A DNA stretch of 64,000 bases from Shewanella piezotolerans WP3 (GTDB lineage Bacteria; Pseudomonadota; Gammaproteobacteria; Enterobacterales; Shewanellaceae), in assembly GCF_000014885.1 (NCBI RefSeq), contig NC_011566.1, positions 5,206,501 through 5,270,500 on the forward strand, written 5' to 3'. Shown one piece after another: positions 1-7,586 of the stretch. A model generated the notes under the pieces. The model saw only the letters and a list, made by a program, of their open reading frames with translations. It was not told the DNA's origin and searched no databases. The position numbers and the translations under genes are program-made. The first letter of the stretch is position 1. Every line of letters begins with the position of its first letter.

Positions 1-475
1 TCTGCATCAACACCCTTACCTATTTGATGGCACAGTGCTTTACAATCTAGCCTACGCAAAAGCATTCTCAGATAACGATAAAGTCAAACTTAACACTCGC
101 ACTGAGCAAGCGATTGAGATGGCGCAATTAGGTCACTTGTTAGACCAATCTGCCTCAAGTTTATCGGGTGGTGAGCGACAAAGGTTGGCAATCGCACGCG
201 CTTGGATTGTCGAGCCTAAGCTAATGATGCTCGATGAGCCGACATCAAATATGGATAAGCACTCGCAACACTTAGTCTTGCAGATGGTCGCCGACCTTAA
301 AAAACAGGGTACAGGCATGATAATTAGTAGTCATCAGTCGTGTATGCTGACCCAAATATGCGACCATGTATGGCTTATCGATAACAATAAAATAAGCAGT
401 AATAATAAGGTGCCTGAAGCACCACCTACATTAGCAGTTCATATTAATCCAAATATGCTCAACAATATGGCCTAA
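1..475 (+). CDS. ABC transporter ATP-binding protein, C-terminal part (possible tungstate/molybdate type)
   Basis: The reading frame is open from base 2 at the window edge, so the gene is 5'-truncated and the Walker A region is missing. What remains shows the ABC signature LSGGERQRLAIARA, the Walker B motif LMMLDEPTS and the H-loop region ending in SSH, which is diagnostic of an ABC ATPase. It couples ATP hydrolysis to transport at the inner membrane. It lies about 100 bp upstream of mobA and the Moco genes, which suggests an oxyanion substrate such as tungstate (TupC-like). That is inference from context, because the permease and binding protein are outside the window. Confidence 0.85.
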   Translation, partial: LHQHPYLFDGTVLYNLAYAKAFSDNDKVKLNTRTEQAIEMAQLGHLLDQSASSLSGGERQRLAIARAWIVEPKLMMLDEPTSNMDKHSQHLVLQMVADLKKQGTGMIISSHQSCMLTQICDHVWLIDNNKISSNNKVPEAPPTLAVHINPNMLNNMA

Positions 476-572
476 TAGCTGTACTAAATTTGCTACCTCG
501 TCAGCATTAAGTTGCTGCGCGTCGGAGTATGATTGCTATTGTTAAGTAAGCCCCTAATAACAGGAAGAAGTG

Positions 573-1187
573 ATGACGATAACGATCGATGCAGTGATCC
601 TCGCCGGCGGTATGGCCAGACGTATGGGTGGCAACGATAAAGGCTTAGTTGAATTAGAAAGCCAGCCGATGATAAAACATGCAATTGACAGGATAAATCC
701 TCAAGTTAAGGAGATCCTGATCAACGCAAACCGTAATCAAAAGGTGTATTCTGAATTCGGCTTTGAGGTCATCAGTGATCAAGACAGCGGTTACCTTGGA
801 CCCTTAGCAGGAATGATCACAGCGATGAGTCACACACAAGCAGACTATTTAATGGTCGTGCCTTGCGATTGTCCGTTGTTACCGCGTGATTTAGTAAACA
901 GAATGCTGGCGCAGTTGACTACAGCAGATGCAGAGCTTGCAGTTGCAAGCGATGGTAAACGCGAACAACCCGTAGTGATGCTATTAAAGCCGAGTTTACG
1001 GGCATCAATGAAAGCATTTTTAGATGCTGGCGAACGAAAAATCGATTTTTGGTACGCCAAGCACAATTACATAGTGACTGATTTCAGCGACCAACCGAAT
1101 GCCTTTATTAACGTCAATACGCCAGAACAGAAGCAGCAACTTAGCGAAGCTATCGCCAACGAAAAGAATAACCTGAGGTGTAAATGA
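573..1187 (+). CDS. mobA: Molybdenum cofactor guanylyltransferase MobA
   Basis: MobA transfers GMP from GTP to molybdopterin to make the bis-MGD cofactor needed by formate dehydrogenases such as those at 36-45 kb. The N-terminus carries the nucleotide-binding signature LAGGMARRMGGNDKG, followed by the conserved PLAGM segment and VVPCDCPLL. The 204-residue length is normal for the family. I chose the ATG at 573 rather than the in-frame GTG at 570, because AGGAAG at 562-567 is better spaced from it. The gene overlaps the next one by four bases (ATGA), so translation is probably coupled. Confidence 0.95.
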   Translation: MTITIDAVILAGGMARRMGGNDKGLVELESQPMIKHAIDRINPQVKEILINANRNQKVYSEFGFEVISDQDSGYLGPLAGMITAMSHTQADYLMVVPCDCPLLPRDLVNRMLAQLTTADAELAVASDGKREQPVVMLLKPSLRASMKAFLDAGERKIDFWYAKHNYIVTDFSDQPNAFINVNTPEQKQQLSEAIANEKNNLRCK

Positions 1188-2980
1188 GCATACCTTTTAC
1201 TAATCCGTTACCTATTCCCGTTCTCGGATTTTGTGCCTACAGCGGCACAGGCAAAACCACTTTATTAAAGCAATTGATTCCAGAGCTTAACCGCCGTGGT
1301 ATTCGCCTCGCTGTTATCAAGCACGCTCATCATAATTTTGATGTCGATATTCCAGGCAAAGACAGTTTTGAGATGCGTAAAGCAGGTGCCAAGCAGATGC
1401 TAGTCGCCTCTCATGTTCGTTGGGCGTTAATGACTGAAGATGCACGCGACTCTGACCCAGAGCTGCCTCACCTGTTAAATCAGATTGAAGCTGACAAAGT
1501 CGATATCGTCTTGGTTGAAGGCTTTAAAAAGCTCGAACTGCCAAAAATTGAATTGCACCGCGCTGCCCATGGGAAACCGTTCATCCATACCCATGACGAC
1601 AACATTCAAGCGATTGCTTGTTGCGATGATACCGAGCTACCAGCTGAGCTAAGACGTCTAAATATTAATAATGTGCCGCAGATAGTCGATTACGTCTGTG
1701 ACTACATAGCGAACTGGAAGCCGTGCCCTATCGACCTACCAATGGCGCCAAGCTGTGGTTGCGAACTCGATAACAGCACGACTCTGTCGGTACGCCAAGG
1801 GATTGATAAAATTCTCTCTTACGTTAGTCCTGTTACCTCGACTGAAACCGTTGCACTAGATGAGCTGGAAAATAGAGTACTCGCAAGTGATGCGATCTCA
1901 CCCGTTAACGTGCCCCAGCACACTAACTCGGCGATGGACGGCTACGCCTTTAAACTCGCTACTGACGACCAAGCGTATAAGATGGTTGGCGAAGTGATGG
2001 CTGGCCACGCTTATGCAGGCACCATTCAAGCAGGCGAAGCAGTACGCATCATGACAGGCGCTCCTGTGCCTGCTGGCGCAGATACTGTGCAATTACGCGA
2101 ACTGGCTAACGAACAAGATGGCCAAGTGAGCTTCGAAGGCGAGATGGCTGTAGGTCAACACGTCAGACAGGCGGGTGAAGATATTGCCCAAGGCGCCACT
2201 GCGCTTGCCGCCAATACTCGCCTACACGCTGCAGAGCAAGGTCTGCTTGCATCTCTTGGTTTTGGTGAACTCTCCGTCTTTAAACGTCCAACTGTTGCGG
2301 TGTTCTCAACAGGTGATGAAGTTTGCCAGCCAGGCGAGCCATTGAAGCCTAACTGCATTTTCGATTCCAACCGTTACACCATCAAGTCGATGGCCAAAAA
2401 GCTTGGTTGTGAAGTCATCGATCTGGGCATTATTCAAGATTCAGAAGCTGCGCTAGCTGATGCACTTAAAAATGCAGCGAAACAAGCTGATATTGTGATC
2501 AGTTCAGGTGGTGTATCGGTCGGCGATGCCGACTACATCAAAACGGTACTCGAGCAGGTGGGTCAGATTAACTTCTGGCGGATTAACATGCGCCCGGGTC
2601 GTCCGCTGGCATTTGGCCAAATCGATAACAGCTTGTTCTTCGGGCTACCGGGCAATCCAGTTGCAGTGATGGTGTCGTTCCTGCAATTTGTACAACCTGC
2701 CATTCGCAAGCTTGCAGGCGAGCAAAACTGGACACCGACGATGGTGCCAGCAACCACAGATAAACCACTGCGCAGCCGAGTCGGTCGTACCGAGTTTATG
2801 CGCGGAGTATACCATCTAGCAGCGGATGGTAAGTTACATGTAACCACAACAGGTGCTCAAGGCTCAGGGATGCTTAGCTCTATGGTAAAAGGAAACTGCC
2901 TCATCGTGATAGGTGAAAAAGATGATCAGTTACAACCAGGTGACACAGTTTATATCCAACCTTTTGCCGACCTTCTATAA
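1184..2980 (+). CDS. moeA: MobB-MoeA fusion: MGD biosynthesis adaptor / molybdopterin molybdotransferase
   Basis: A 598-residue two-domain protein. Residues about 10-175 are MobB-like, with a P-loop AYSGTGKTT at 18-26. Residues about 200-598 are MoeA-like: NSAMDGYAF near 250, FSTGDEV near 373, SSGGVSVGDADY near 440 and FGLPGNPVA near 486. MoeA inserts molybdate into adenylylated molybdopterin, and MobB is a GTP-binding partner of MobA. The fusion joins metal insertion to nucleotide attachment. A Cys-rich stretch (PSCGCEL) marks the linker near residue 190. It overlaps mobA by 4 bp and is followed 20 bp later by moaA, so the three form one operon. Confidence 0.93.
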   Translation: MSIPFTNPLPIPVLGFCAYSGTGKTTLLKQLIPELNRRGIRLAVIKHAHHNFDVDIPGKDSFEMRKAGAKQMLVASHVRWALMTEDARDSDPELPHLLNQIEADKVDIVLVEGFKKLELPKIELHRAAHGKPFIHTHDDNIQAIACCDDTELPAELRRLNINNVPQIVDYVCDYIANWKPCPIDLPMAPSCGCELDNSTTLSVRQGIDKILSYVSPVTSTETVALDELENRVLASDAISPVNVPQHTNSAMDGYAFKLATDDQAYKMVGEVMAGHAYAGTIQAGEAVRIMTGAPVPAGADTVQLRELANEQDGQVSFEGEMAVGQHVRQAGEDIAQGATALAANTRLHAAEQGLLASLGFGELSVFKRPTVAVFSTGDEVCQPGEPLKPNCIFDSNRYTIKSMAKKLGCEVIDLGIIQDSEAALADALKNAAKQADIVISSGGVSVGDADYIKTVLEQVGQINFWRINMRPGRPLAFGQIDNSLFFGLPGNPVAVMVSFLQFVQPAIRKLAGEQNWTPTMVPATTDKPLRSRVGRTEFMRGVYHLAADGKLHVTTTGAQGSGMLSSMVKGNCLIVIGEKDDQLQPGDTVYIQPFADLL

Positions 2981-3000
2981 AGGTCATATAGGTAAGTAGT

Positions 3001-3987
3001 ATGAGTTTGATTGTTGATAACTTTGGCCGCACAGTCGAGTACCTACGGCTGTCAGTCACAGACCGCTGTGATTTTCGTTGTGTGTATTGCATGAGCGAAG
3101 ATCCGTGCTTCTTAAGTAAAGAGCATGTACTTAGTCTTGAAGAGCTAGCCTGGGTTGGCCAAGCCTTTACTGAGTTAGGGGTAAAGAAGATTCGCTTAAC
3201 GGGTGGCGAGCCGCTAGTACGTACTGACTGCGATCAGTTAGTTAAACTGCTTGGTAAACTACCGGGACTTGAAGAGCTGTCGATGACCACCAACGGTTCA
3301 CGGTTAACCCGCTTTGCACACGAGATGCATGACTCAGGGCTTAACAGGCTCAATATCAGCCTAGACACGCTAAAACCGGATCTGTTCACCAGCCTGACCC
3401 GCAACGGCAAAGTTGATCGAGTTATTGCAGGTATAGACGCCGCCCGCGCTGCAGGTTTTAAGAAGATTAAAGTGAATGCAGTAATTCTGCGTGGCCAAAA
3501 TGATGATGAAGTATTAGATCTCATTGAATTTTGCCGCGAACGCGAACTCGATATCGCTTTTATCGAAGAGATGCCTTTAGGTGTTATTGATGAGCGGAAA
3601 CGCAGCCGTCATTGCAGTAGTGAAGAGATCAAGGCGTTAATTCGCGAGCGCTACCAGCTGAACAGATCTAATCGCCGCACCGGTGGCCCTGCACGTTACT
3701 ACACTATGCCGGGCAGCGATATTCATGTTGGTTTTATCTCGCCTCACAGCAACAACTTCTGCCATGAATGTAACCGCGTGCGCGTAACGGTTGAAGGACG
3801 CTTATTGCTTTGTTTAGGCAACGAGAACTCCGTCGATTTAAAAGCGATTGTACGTGAATTCCCAGGAGACATAGAAAAGTTAAAAACCGCCATTTTAGAT
3901 GGTATTAAGCACAAACCAAAAGAGCACCACTTCGATCCCAACGGCGAAACCCAGATCTTAAGGTTTATGAATGCCACTGGTGGATAA
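3001..3987 (+). CDS. moaA: GTP 3',8-cyclase MoaA, copy 1
   Basis: Radical SAM enzyme that starts Moco synthesis by cyclising GTP to 3',8-cH2GTP. Residues C23, C27 and C30 (CDFRCVYC) bind the SAM-associated 4Fe-4S cluster. C254, C257 and C271 (CHECN, then LLLC) bind the second cluster, and the protein ends in the functional Gly-Gly pair. At 328 residues it is full length. It shares only family-level similarity with the second MoaA at 20406-21386. Its last 242 bases and the downstream terminator recur at 5635-5988, so the 3' part may have been exchanged when the adjacent island arrived. Confidence 0.95.
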   Translation: MSLIVDNFGRTVEYLRLSVTDRCDFRCVYCMSEDPCFLSKEHVLSLEELAWVGQAFTELGVKKIRLTGGEPLVRTDCDQLVKLLGKLPGLEELSMTTNGSRLTRFAHEMHDSGLNRLNISLDTLKPDLFTSLTRNGKVDRVIAGIDAARAAGFKKIKVNAVILRGQNDDEVLDLIEFCRERELDIAFIEEMPLGVIDERKRSRHCSSEEIKALIRERYQLNRSNRRTGGPARYYTMPGSDIHVGFISPHSNNFCHECNRVRVTVEGRLLLCLGNENSVDLKAIVREFPGDIEKLKTAILDGIKHKPKEHHFDPNGETQILRFMNATGG

Positions 3988-4099
3988 CCATTGCTGAATG
4001 GCAATGTCGCTTTAGGTGTTTTTATTCGCCGTTAGTGTATGGCCGTTTCAATGAGTTTAAACATAAAACCTGACGTCAAAAGCGTCGGGTTTTGTTTAT
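3746..4099 (+). repeat. Direct repeat, left copy: moaA 3' end plus terminator
   Basis: These 354 bases align without a gap to 5635-5988 (offset 1889). The central coding part is nearly identical, while both flanks differ at scattered, mostly synonymous positions. That mosaic pattern suggests alleles from two strains. The repeat ends exactly after the terminator, and the island 4100-5634 lies between the copies. Confidence 0.9.
4065..4093 (+). terminator. Rho-independent terminator of the mobA-moeA-moaA operon
   Basis: An 11-bp stem (AAAACCTGACG / CGTCGGGTTTT) with a six-base loop, followed by a T-rich run. It lies 78 bp past the moaA stop codon and recurs nearly unchanged at 5954-5982. Confidence 0.85.
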
Positions 4100-4374
4100 C
4101 TAGTTTTCAGCTCACTTTTACACATGGATGAGTGGAAGTCATACCTCAGTTTACCATTGGGCTATCTGCCACACTCTGGTTACTTACAGGAGGCGCCTCA
4201 TCGTTAATCAGGAGAAGGATTATAAAAACTCTGCCTTTCTGCAATAATAATCGAACTAAAATTCGGCAGGTACACAACTCAGTTGCTGACGCTCACATCT
4301 ATAATAGATTACGATAGCGCATTAGGGGTTGCTCGTTAATTTTTATATAGTGGTAACATTATGTAGTAGCTCTA
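4100..4374. other. Island left end, no supported gene
   Basis: AT-rich DNA between the moaA terminator and the stop codon of the signal peptidase gene. I see no ribosome binding site or recognisable protein here. A 61-codon open frame at 4132-4317 has no family features and is probably chance. Confidence 0.4.
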
Positions 4375-5061
4375 CTAAAAGTAAGTAACAGCAGACTCTT
4401 CGGATACTTTATAAGCTAAAAAAAGTTCAATTTGGGACAGCTTAACGGGACCAAAATATCTAGAATCATGGCTGTTATACTTATTATATCCTAATAAATA
4501 ATATGATTTATCTGTCAGCTGAATTTTTTCGATATGCAAACAATCGGAGAGTGGCTTATATTCATTGTAAAAAGAATCACCATTGATAAACACCTCATAA
4601 TCGCAAACAAAAATATTATCACCAGGAACTCCTGCAACAGCTTTAATGATACCTATATTTCCTTCCTCATGCAGTTTTTTAACGGTTGTGGTAACGATAT
4701 CACCTCTTTCTATAGCATCTCCCTCTCTTATCTTGTATATCAAACGGTCGCCAGAGTTTAAAACTGGTTCCATTGAACGCCCTTGTACATCACTAATAGC
4801 GTAACCAAAAAGAAAAAAGTGCTCCGTTTTAAGTAAATAAGTATAACCAATTAAATATAGCAAAGCTAAACTTAGTGCTTTAAGTTTTATATCTCTAAAC
4901 GCTACCAAAAGAATCACCAGTAAAATCAAAAACAGAAACAAAAACATTATCGGGTAATGTTGTAACGATTTAAAGTTAGAGAAGTGATCGTTCCATCTTA
5001 AAATTAGCACATGAGTAATAAAAAACATTACAATAACAAAATTTAGTTTTAACGCCCTCAT
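4375..5061 (-). CDS. S26-family signal peptidase I-like membrane protease
   Basis: A 228-residue protein with three hydrophobic segments (about residues 5-21, 37-55 and 59-77), then a type I signal peptidase catalytic domain. GRSMEP carries the likely nucleophile S96, and IIKAVAGVPGD carries the general base K140. A late SHDSRYFGPV segment fits family box E. Such enzymes cut exported proteins at the outer face of the inner membrane. The extra N-terminal membrane segments and low GC set it apart from a housekeeping LepB. It lies 65 bp behind the 70-aa peptide gene on the same strand, which suggests it processes that peptide. This is inference; no sorting motif proves it. Confidence 0.8.
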   Translation of the reverse strand: MRALKLNFVIVMFFITHVLILRWNDHFSNFKSLQHYPIMFLFLFLILLVILLVAFRDIKLKALSLALLYLIGYTYLLKTEHFFLFGYAISDVQGRSMEPVLNSGDRLIYKIREGDAIERGDIVTTTVKKLHEEGNIGIIKAVAGVPGDNIFVCDYEVFINGDSFYNEYKPLSDCLHIEKIQLTDKSYYLLGYNKYNSHDSRYFGPVKLSQIELFLAYKVSEESAVTYF

Positions 5062-5090
5062 ATTTACTCACTCTTATGGCGACCTATTAA

Positions 5091-5118
5091 ATTAGGGCTA
5101 TCGCTAGACAACCCTAAT
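5091..5118 (-). terminator. Hairpin between peptide gene and signal peptidase gene (possible attenuator)
   Basis: On the minus strand ATTAGGGTTGTC and GATAGCCCTAAT form a 12-bp stem with two G-U pairs and a TAGC loop, followed by TTTAAT. It starts 9 bases after the peptide stop codon. It could lower expression of the downstream peptidase relative to the peptide. Confidence 0.6.
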
Positions 5119-5126
5119 ACCGTCAT

Positions 5127-5339
5127 CTAAGGCCTTTCACAAGTAGGCATTTCTTTGGTTCCACCTGTTACATATCCATTTCTAGTTTCACTGGCCCTTT
5201 GATCAATTTTGTCCATATGGTCCCAGAAGTCATCCCATATACCAGGGCTTCCAGCCTCGCCACGGTCTCCGTCGTTCCCACCATTACCACCATAGACGGA
5301 CTTTACTTCATTTAATGTGAGAACCTTATTACTCAACAT
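5127..5339 (-). CDS. 70-aa GG-motif peptide, candidate RiPP precursor
   Basis: The start is well supported by AAAGGAAG seven bases upstream of the ATG. Residues 1-16 look like a short leader (VLTLNEVKSV) ending at G17-G18, as in double-glycine peptide leaders. The core begins with a collagen-like Gly-X-Y run (G21 to G33), then an aromatic/acidic stretch IWDDFWDHMDK with W35, F38 and W39. A single cysteine is C67. No known family is recognised by eye. The context (downstream hairpin, membrane protease, AT-rich island) and its resemblance to the peptide at 32425-32628 suggest a modified or processed secreted peptide. No maturase gene is adjacent. The function is inferred. Confidence 0.65.
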   Translation of the reverse strand: MLSNKVLTLNEVKSVYGGNGGNDGDRGEAGSPGIWDDFWDHMDKIDQRASETRNGYVTGGTKEMPTCERP

Positions 5340-5634
5340 ATTAATCTTCCTTTTAATATTTAATGAATATCTTCTTGCCTTATACCAACGAATACCTACA
5401 ACTTCGAACCGCAGTATTCAGCAGCGGGAACCAGAGTAGTTGAGAATATATATATATCAAGTGAATAATTCTCATTAAAACATCTCTATCAGAATAAACA
5501 TTTCGGTATATTACAAATACTCCGATGATAAGTTCCTCGCCAAAATAATGAAAAATTTCTATAAACTTTATGAAGAGAGTAATAATATTTAAAAGAGCCT
5601 TAAATGCTGTAACGCTCAATTTAGGCAAAAGTGA
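5340..5634. other. Island right end: promoter region of the peptide gene
   Basis: AT-rich DNA upstream of the minus-strand peptide gene, and the likely site of its promoter. An 82-codon minus-strand frame (5380-5628) begins with TTG and lacks a Shine-Dalgarno sequence, so I do not call it. Homology to moaA begins abruptly at 5635. Confidence 0.4.
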
Positions 5635-5876
5635 ACAGCAACAACTTCTACCATGAATGCAACCGCGTTCGCGTCACGGTTGAAGGGCGTTTGCTGTTAT
5701 GTCTTGGTAACGAAAACTCCGTCGATTTAAAAGCGATTGTACGCAAATTCCCAGGTGACATAGAAAAGTTAAAAACCGCCATTTTAGATGGTATTAAGCA
5801 CAAACCAAAAGAGCACCACTTCGATCCCAACGGCGAAACCCAGATCTTAAGGTTTATGAATGCCACAGGTGGTTAG
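5635..5876 (+). pseudogene. Truncated second copy of the moaA 3' end
   Basis: This encodes the last ~80 residues of MoaA, including the C-terminal cluster region, with the first Cys motif altered from CHEC to YHEC, and the Gly-Gly end. The radical SAM domain is absent, so it cannot be a functional enzyme. It aligns without indels to 3746-3987. It is best read as the displaced native gene end left behind when the island was inserted downstream of moaA. Confidence 0.9.
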
Positions 5877-5953
5877 GCGTTCTTGAACGGTTATGCCGCT
5901 GATGGTGTTTGTATTAGCCGTAAGTGTTTGGCCGTTTCAATGAGTTTAAACAT

Positions 5954-5982
5954 AAAACCCGACGTCAAAAGCGTCGGGTTTT
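5954..5982 (+). terminator. Second copy of the moaA terminator
   Basis: AAAACCCGACG / CGTCGGGTTTT stem with a T-rich tail. One base difference from the copy at 4065-4093 changes a T-G pair to C-G, so the stem is preserved. Confidence 0.85.
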
Positions 5983-6045
5983 GTTTATTTGACTGGTTGA
6001 TACCCCACGATTGATTCAGCACTAATCTAAAAGTTAAACAAAAGT

Positions 6046-6612
6046 CGTTTTGGAAACGAATGAGTAATGTCAGATAACAGTGGTTCCAATTGCCTGCGGC
6101 AGGTGATGAGCAGGATGCTAGAATGTCGTGATCACATGGATGTAAATGAACGACCGTATGTGCAGACGCTACAGGGGCTCGCTGCAAGCACATCTGACCT
6201 CCAAGGATGGAGGAAATGCCAAATTCTGTATGGAACAGAATTGGCCATGACCGCTCTACGATGGCATCCATGCCACCAAAGGCCGCAGCCGCATCTACAC
6301 CGGGTTGGAAAAGCATTTAGACTTAGGCTTCACTAATTAAAAACAAAAAACCTAACGAAAAACTCTGTACTAACAATACACACCAATTCCCCATCGAAGT
6401 TGCCGAAGTACGCAGATAAAAATGCCGTAGAACCATCATGGATGATGATTCAGGCTCGGGCGTACATGGATGTCCCATCTGAGCCGTTAGGCGATTTTTA
6501 ATGGAGTATGAGGCCTGTACTTAATGCATGTAACTTTGTCGGGGCGGCTCGGGAGATGCAAGAGGGGGAAGCTGTTGCCCCCCTTTTGCCCTGGTGTGGG
6601 ATGGAATCCCAC
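6046..6612 (+). repeat. Tract of small hairpins with GGA in or at the loop
   Basis: At least eight plus-strand inverted repeats centre on GGA: 6046-6058 (CGTTTTGGAAACG), 6109-6119 (AGCAGGATGCT), 6125-6154 (outer GTCGT/ACGAC, apex ACATGGATGT), 6198-6213 (CCTCCAAGGATGGAGG), 6222-6242 (8-bp stem, loop ATGGA), 6434-6447, 6453-6485 (outer GGCTC/GAGCC, apex ACATGGATGT) and 6596-6612 (GTGGGAT GGA ATCCCAC). ACATGGATGT in a hairpin apex is close to the published CsrA/RsmA binding consensus. Open frames crossing the tract have no start signals. It could be a CsrB-like RNA, an operator array or a dispersed palindromic repeat; the sequence alone does not decide. Confidence 0.5.
6381..6409 (+). repeat. 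Fragment of a protein-like repeat (copy 1, shortest)
   Basis: It translates to TNSPIEVAEV, matching parts of 6784-6862 and 7587-7669. No start codon or ribosome site belongs to it, so it looks like a remnant. Confidence 0.4.
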
Positions 6613-6660
6613 GACCTTAGTTGTTAGACGAAGTCTGACTTATAAGTCAGGCGTAGCCTG
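6533..6660 (+). repeat. Hairpin-rich repeat element, copy 1
   Basis: This resembles 7745-7869. Shared parts are CGGGGCGGC, a long stem at 6559-6588 (CAAGAGGGGG / CCCCCTTTTG around GCTGTTG), a GGA-loop hairpin at 6596-6612, and small hairpins at 6626-6636 (AGAC GAA GTCT), 6635-6650 and 6648-6660 (CAGGC GTA GCCTG). Several stem positions change in both arms relative to the other copy, so pairing is kept. Confidence 0.6.
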
Positions 6661-6783
6661 GTAGGTTAAGAAAAACGAGCAAAAGTCTCGTTACTCAAAC
6701 ATCTGATGACTATTAAGTGACTATACTTTGAAAAAAGTAAAATGGATTAGCGAGCCAGACGAACAACAACATCAACTCAAAAG

Positions 6784-6862
6784 CCACAGAAAACACCAGT
6801 TCCCCCATTGGCGTTACCGAAGTCATTGAAAACAAATTGCGTGAGCGAGGCATGGATGCCCA
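6784..6862 (+). repeat. Protein-like repeat, copy 2
   Basis: One frame reads TENTSSPIGVTEVIENKL then RERGMDAQI, close to the copy at 7587-7669. The reading frame stops soon afterwards. It includes the palindrome GGCATGGATGCC (6849-6860). Confidence 0.45.
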
Positions 6863-6899
6863 AATATCATGCTCAATGATATACCAACATCAGATACGG

Positions 6900-6930
6900 A
6901 AACGCCCAAAGTTATTAGCTTTGGGCGTTT
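6900..6930. terminator. Bidirectional terminator-like hairpin
   Basis: A perfect 12-bp stem AAACGCCCAAAG / CTTTGGGCGTTT with a 7-base loop, located 33 bp beyond the stop of the minus-strand GNAT gene. It is the likely terminator of that gene. Confidence 0.75.
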
Positions 6931-6962
6931 CTTCTAACAAATTTGGCTACAATGTATCGAGC

Positions 6963-7394
6963 CTATAGCTCCATATGCAGAATCGGAAACGGTTTACCCA
7001 TATCATCGATTGGTGAGCGCGAAATAACTTTAAACCCCATATGCTGGTAAAAGCCTACTGCAAGCGGATTTTGCTCATTAACATCAACCTTGGCAGCGGC
7101 TAATTGCTCAATAGCATATTGCAATAACGCTGTACCAACGCCTAAGCCTCTAGCTTCATTTAATACAAATAGCATCTCAACCTTGGCATCGTGAACACCT
7201 ACAAAACCAAGGATTGAACCGCTTTCGCTTTTAATGCACCGCAGTGTTACTGCAGGAAAGGCTTGTTCGATAATTATTGGTTTAAAAAACTCAATATCTT
7301 CTTCTGTAATAAAATCATGAGTGGCTCGGACTGAGTTTTCCCAAACAGCAAGCATTTCTGCGTAATATTCAGGAAGTACACTTTCTACAATCAT
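6963..7394 (-). CDS. GNAT-family N-acetyltransferase (YjaB/PhnO-like)
   Basis: From the ATG at 7394 the protein has 143 residues. It begins MIVESVLPEYYAEMLAVWE and has the family-typical RATHDF segment near residue 25. The acetyl-CoA binding motif A appears as EARGLGVGTALLQYA, and the C-terminal half holds NPLAVGFYQHMGFK. The open frame extends further upstream to 7502, but those 36 residues do not resemble the family and no ribosome site precedes them. It probably acetylates a small molecule or amine with acetyl-CoA; the substrate is unknown. It is isolated between repeat elements. Confidence 0.8.
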   Translation of the reverse strand: MIVESVLPEYYAEMLAVWENSVRATHDFITEEDIEFFKPIIIEQAFPAVTLRCIKSESGSILGFVGVHDAKVEMLFVLNEARGLGVGTALLQYAIEQLAAAKVDVNEQNPLAVGFYQHMGFKVISRSPIDDMGKPFPILHMEL

Positions 7395-7586
7395 ATTTTT
7401 GTCTCGATAGTTGACTGAAATTGATGTGCAGCCGCCAGTGTATTTTATGCCAGCAACCCCAATAGTTCTACCTTGGGTATATGATCTAGCTTTATTGATC
7501 ACCTTACTATCTATTGCTGGAATCGAGCAATAGTGACTTCAATGAGCTCAAGGTTAGCCATAGAAAGAGTGAAATCGACATCCACT

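Larger units (their letters stand above)
5635..5988 (+). repeat. Direct repeat, right copy: moaA 3' end plus terminator
   Basis: Partner of 3746-4099. It has the same length and the same end point just after the terminator hairpin. Confidence 0.9.

Noticed and set aside
4132..4317. 61-codon plus-strand frame in the moaA island
   Set aside because: No ribosome site, no family features, and odd composition.
5380..5628. 82-codon minus-strand hydrophobic frame upstream of the 70-aa peptide gene
   Set aside because: TTG start without ribosome site; the region fits a promoter better.
5891..6336. Overlapping open frames on both strands through the hairpin tract
   Set aside because: The frames are explained by the palindromic repeats and have no start signals or recognisable protein.
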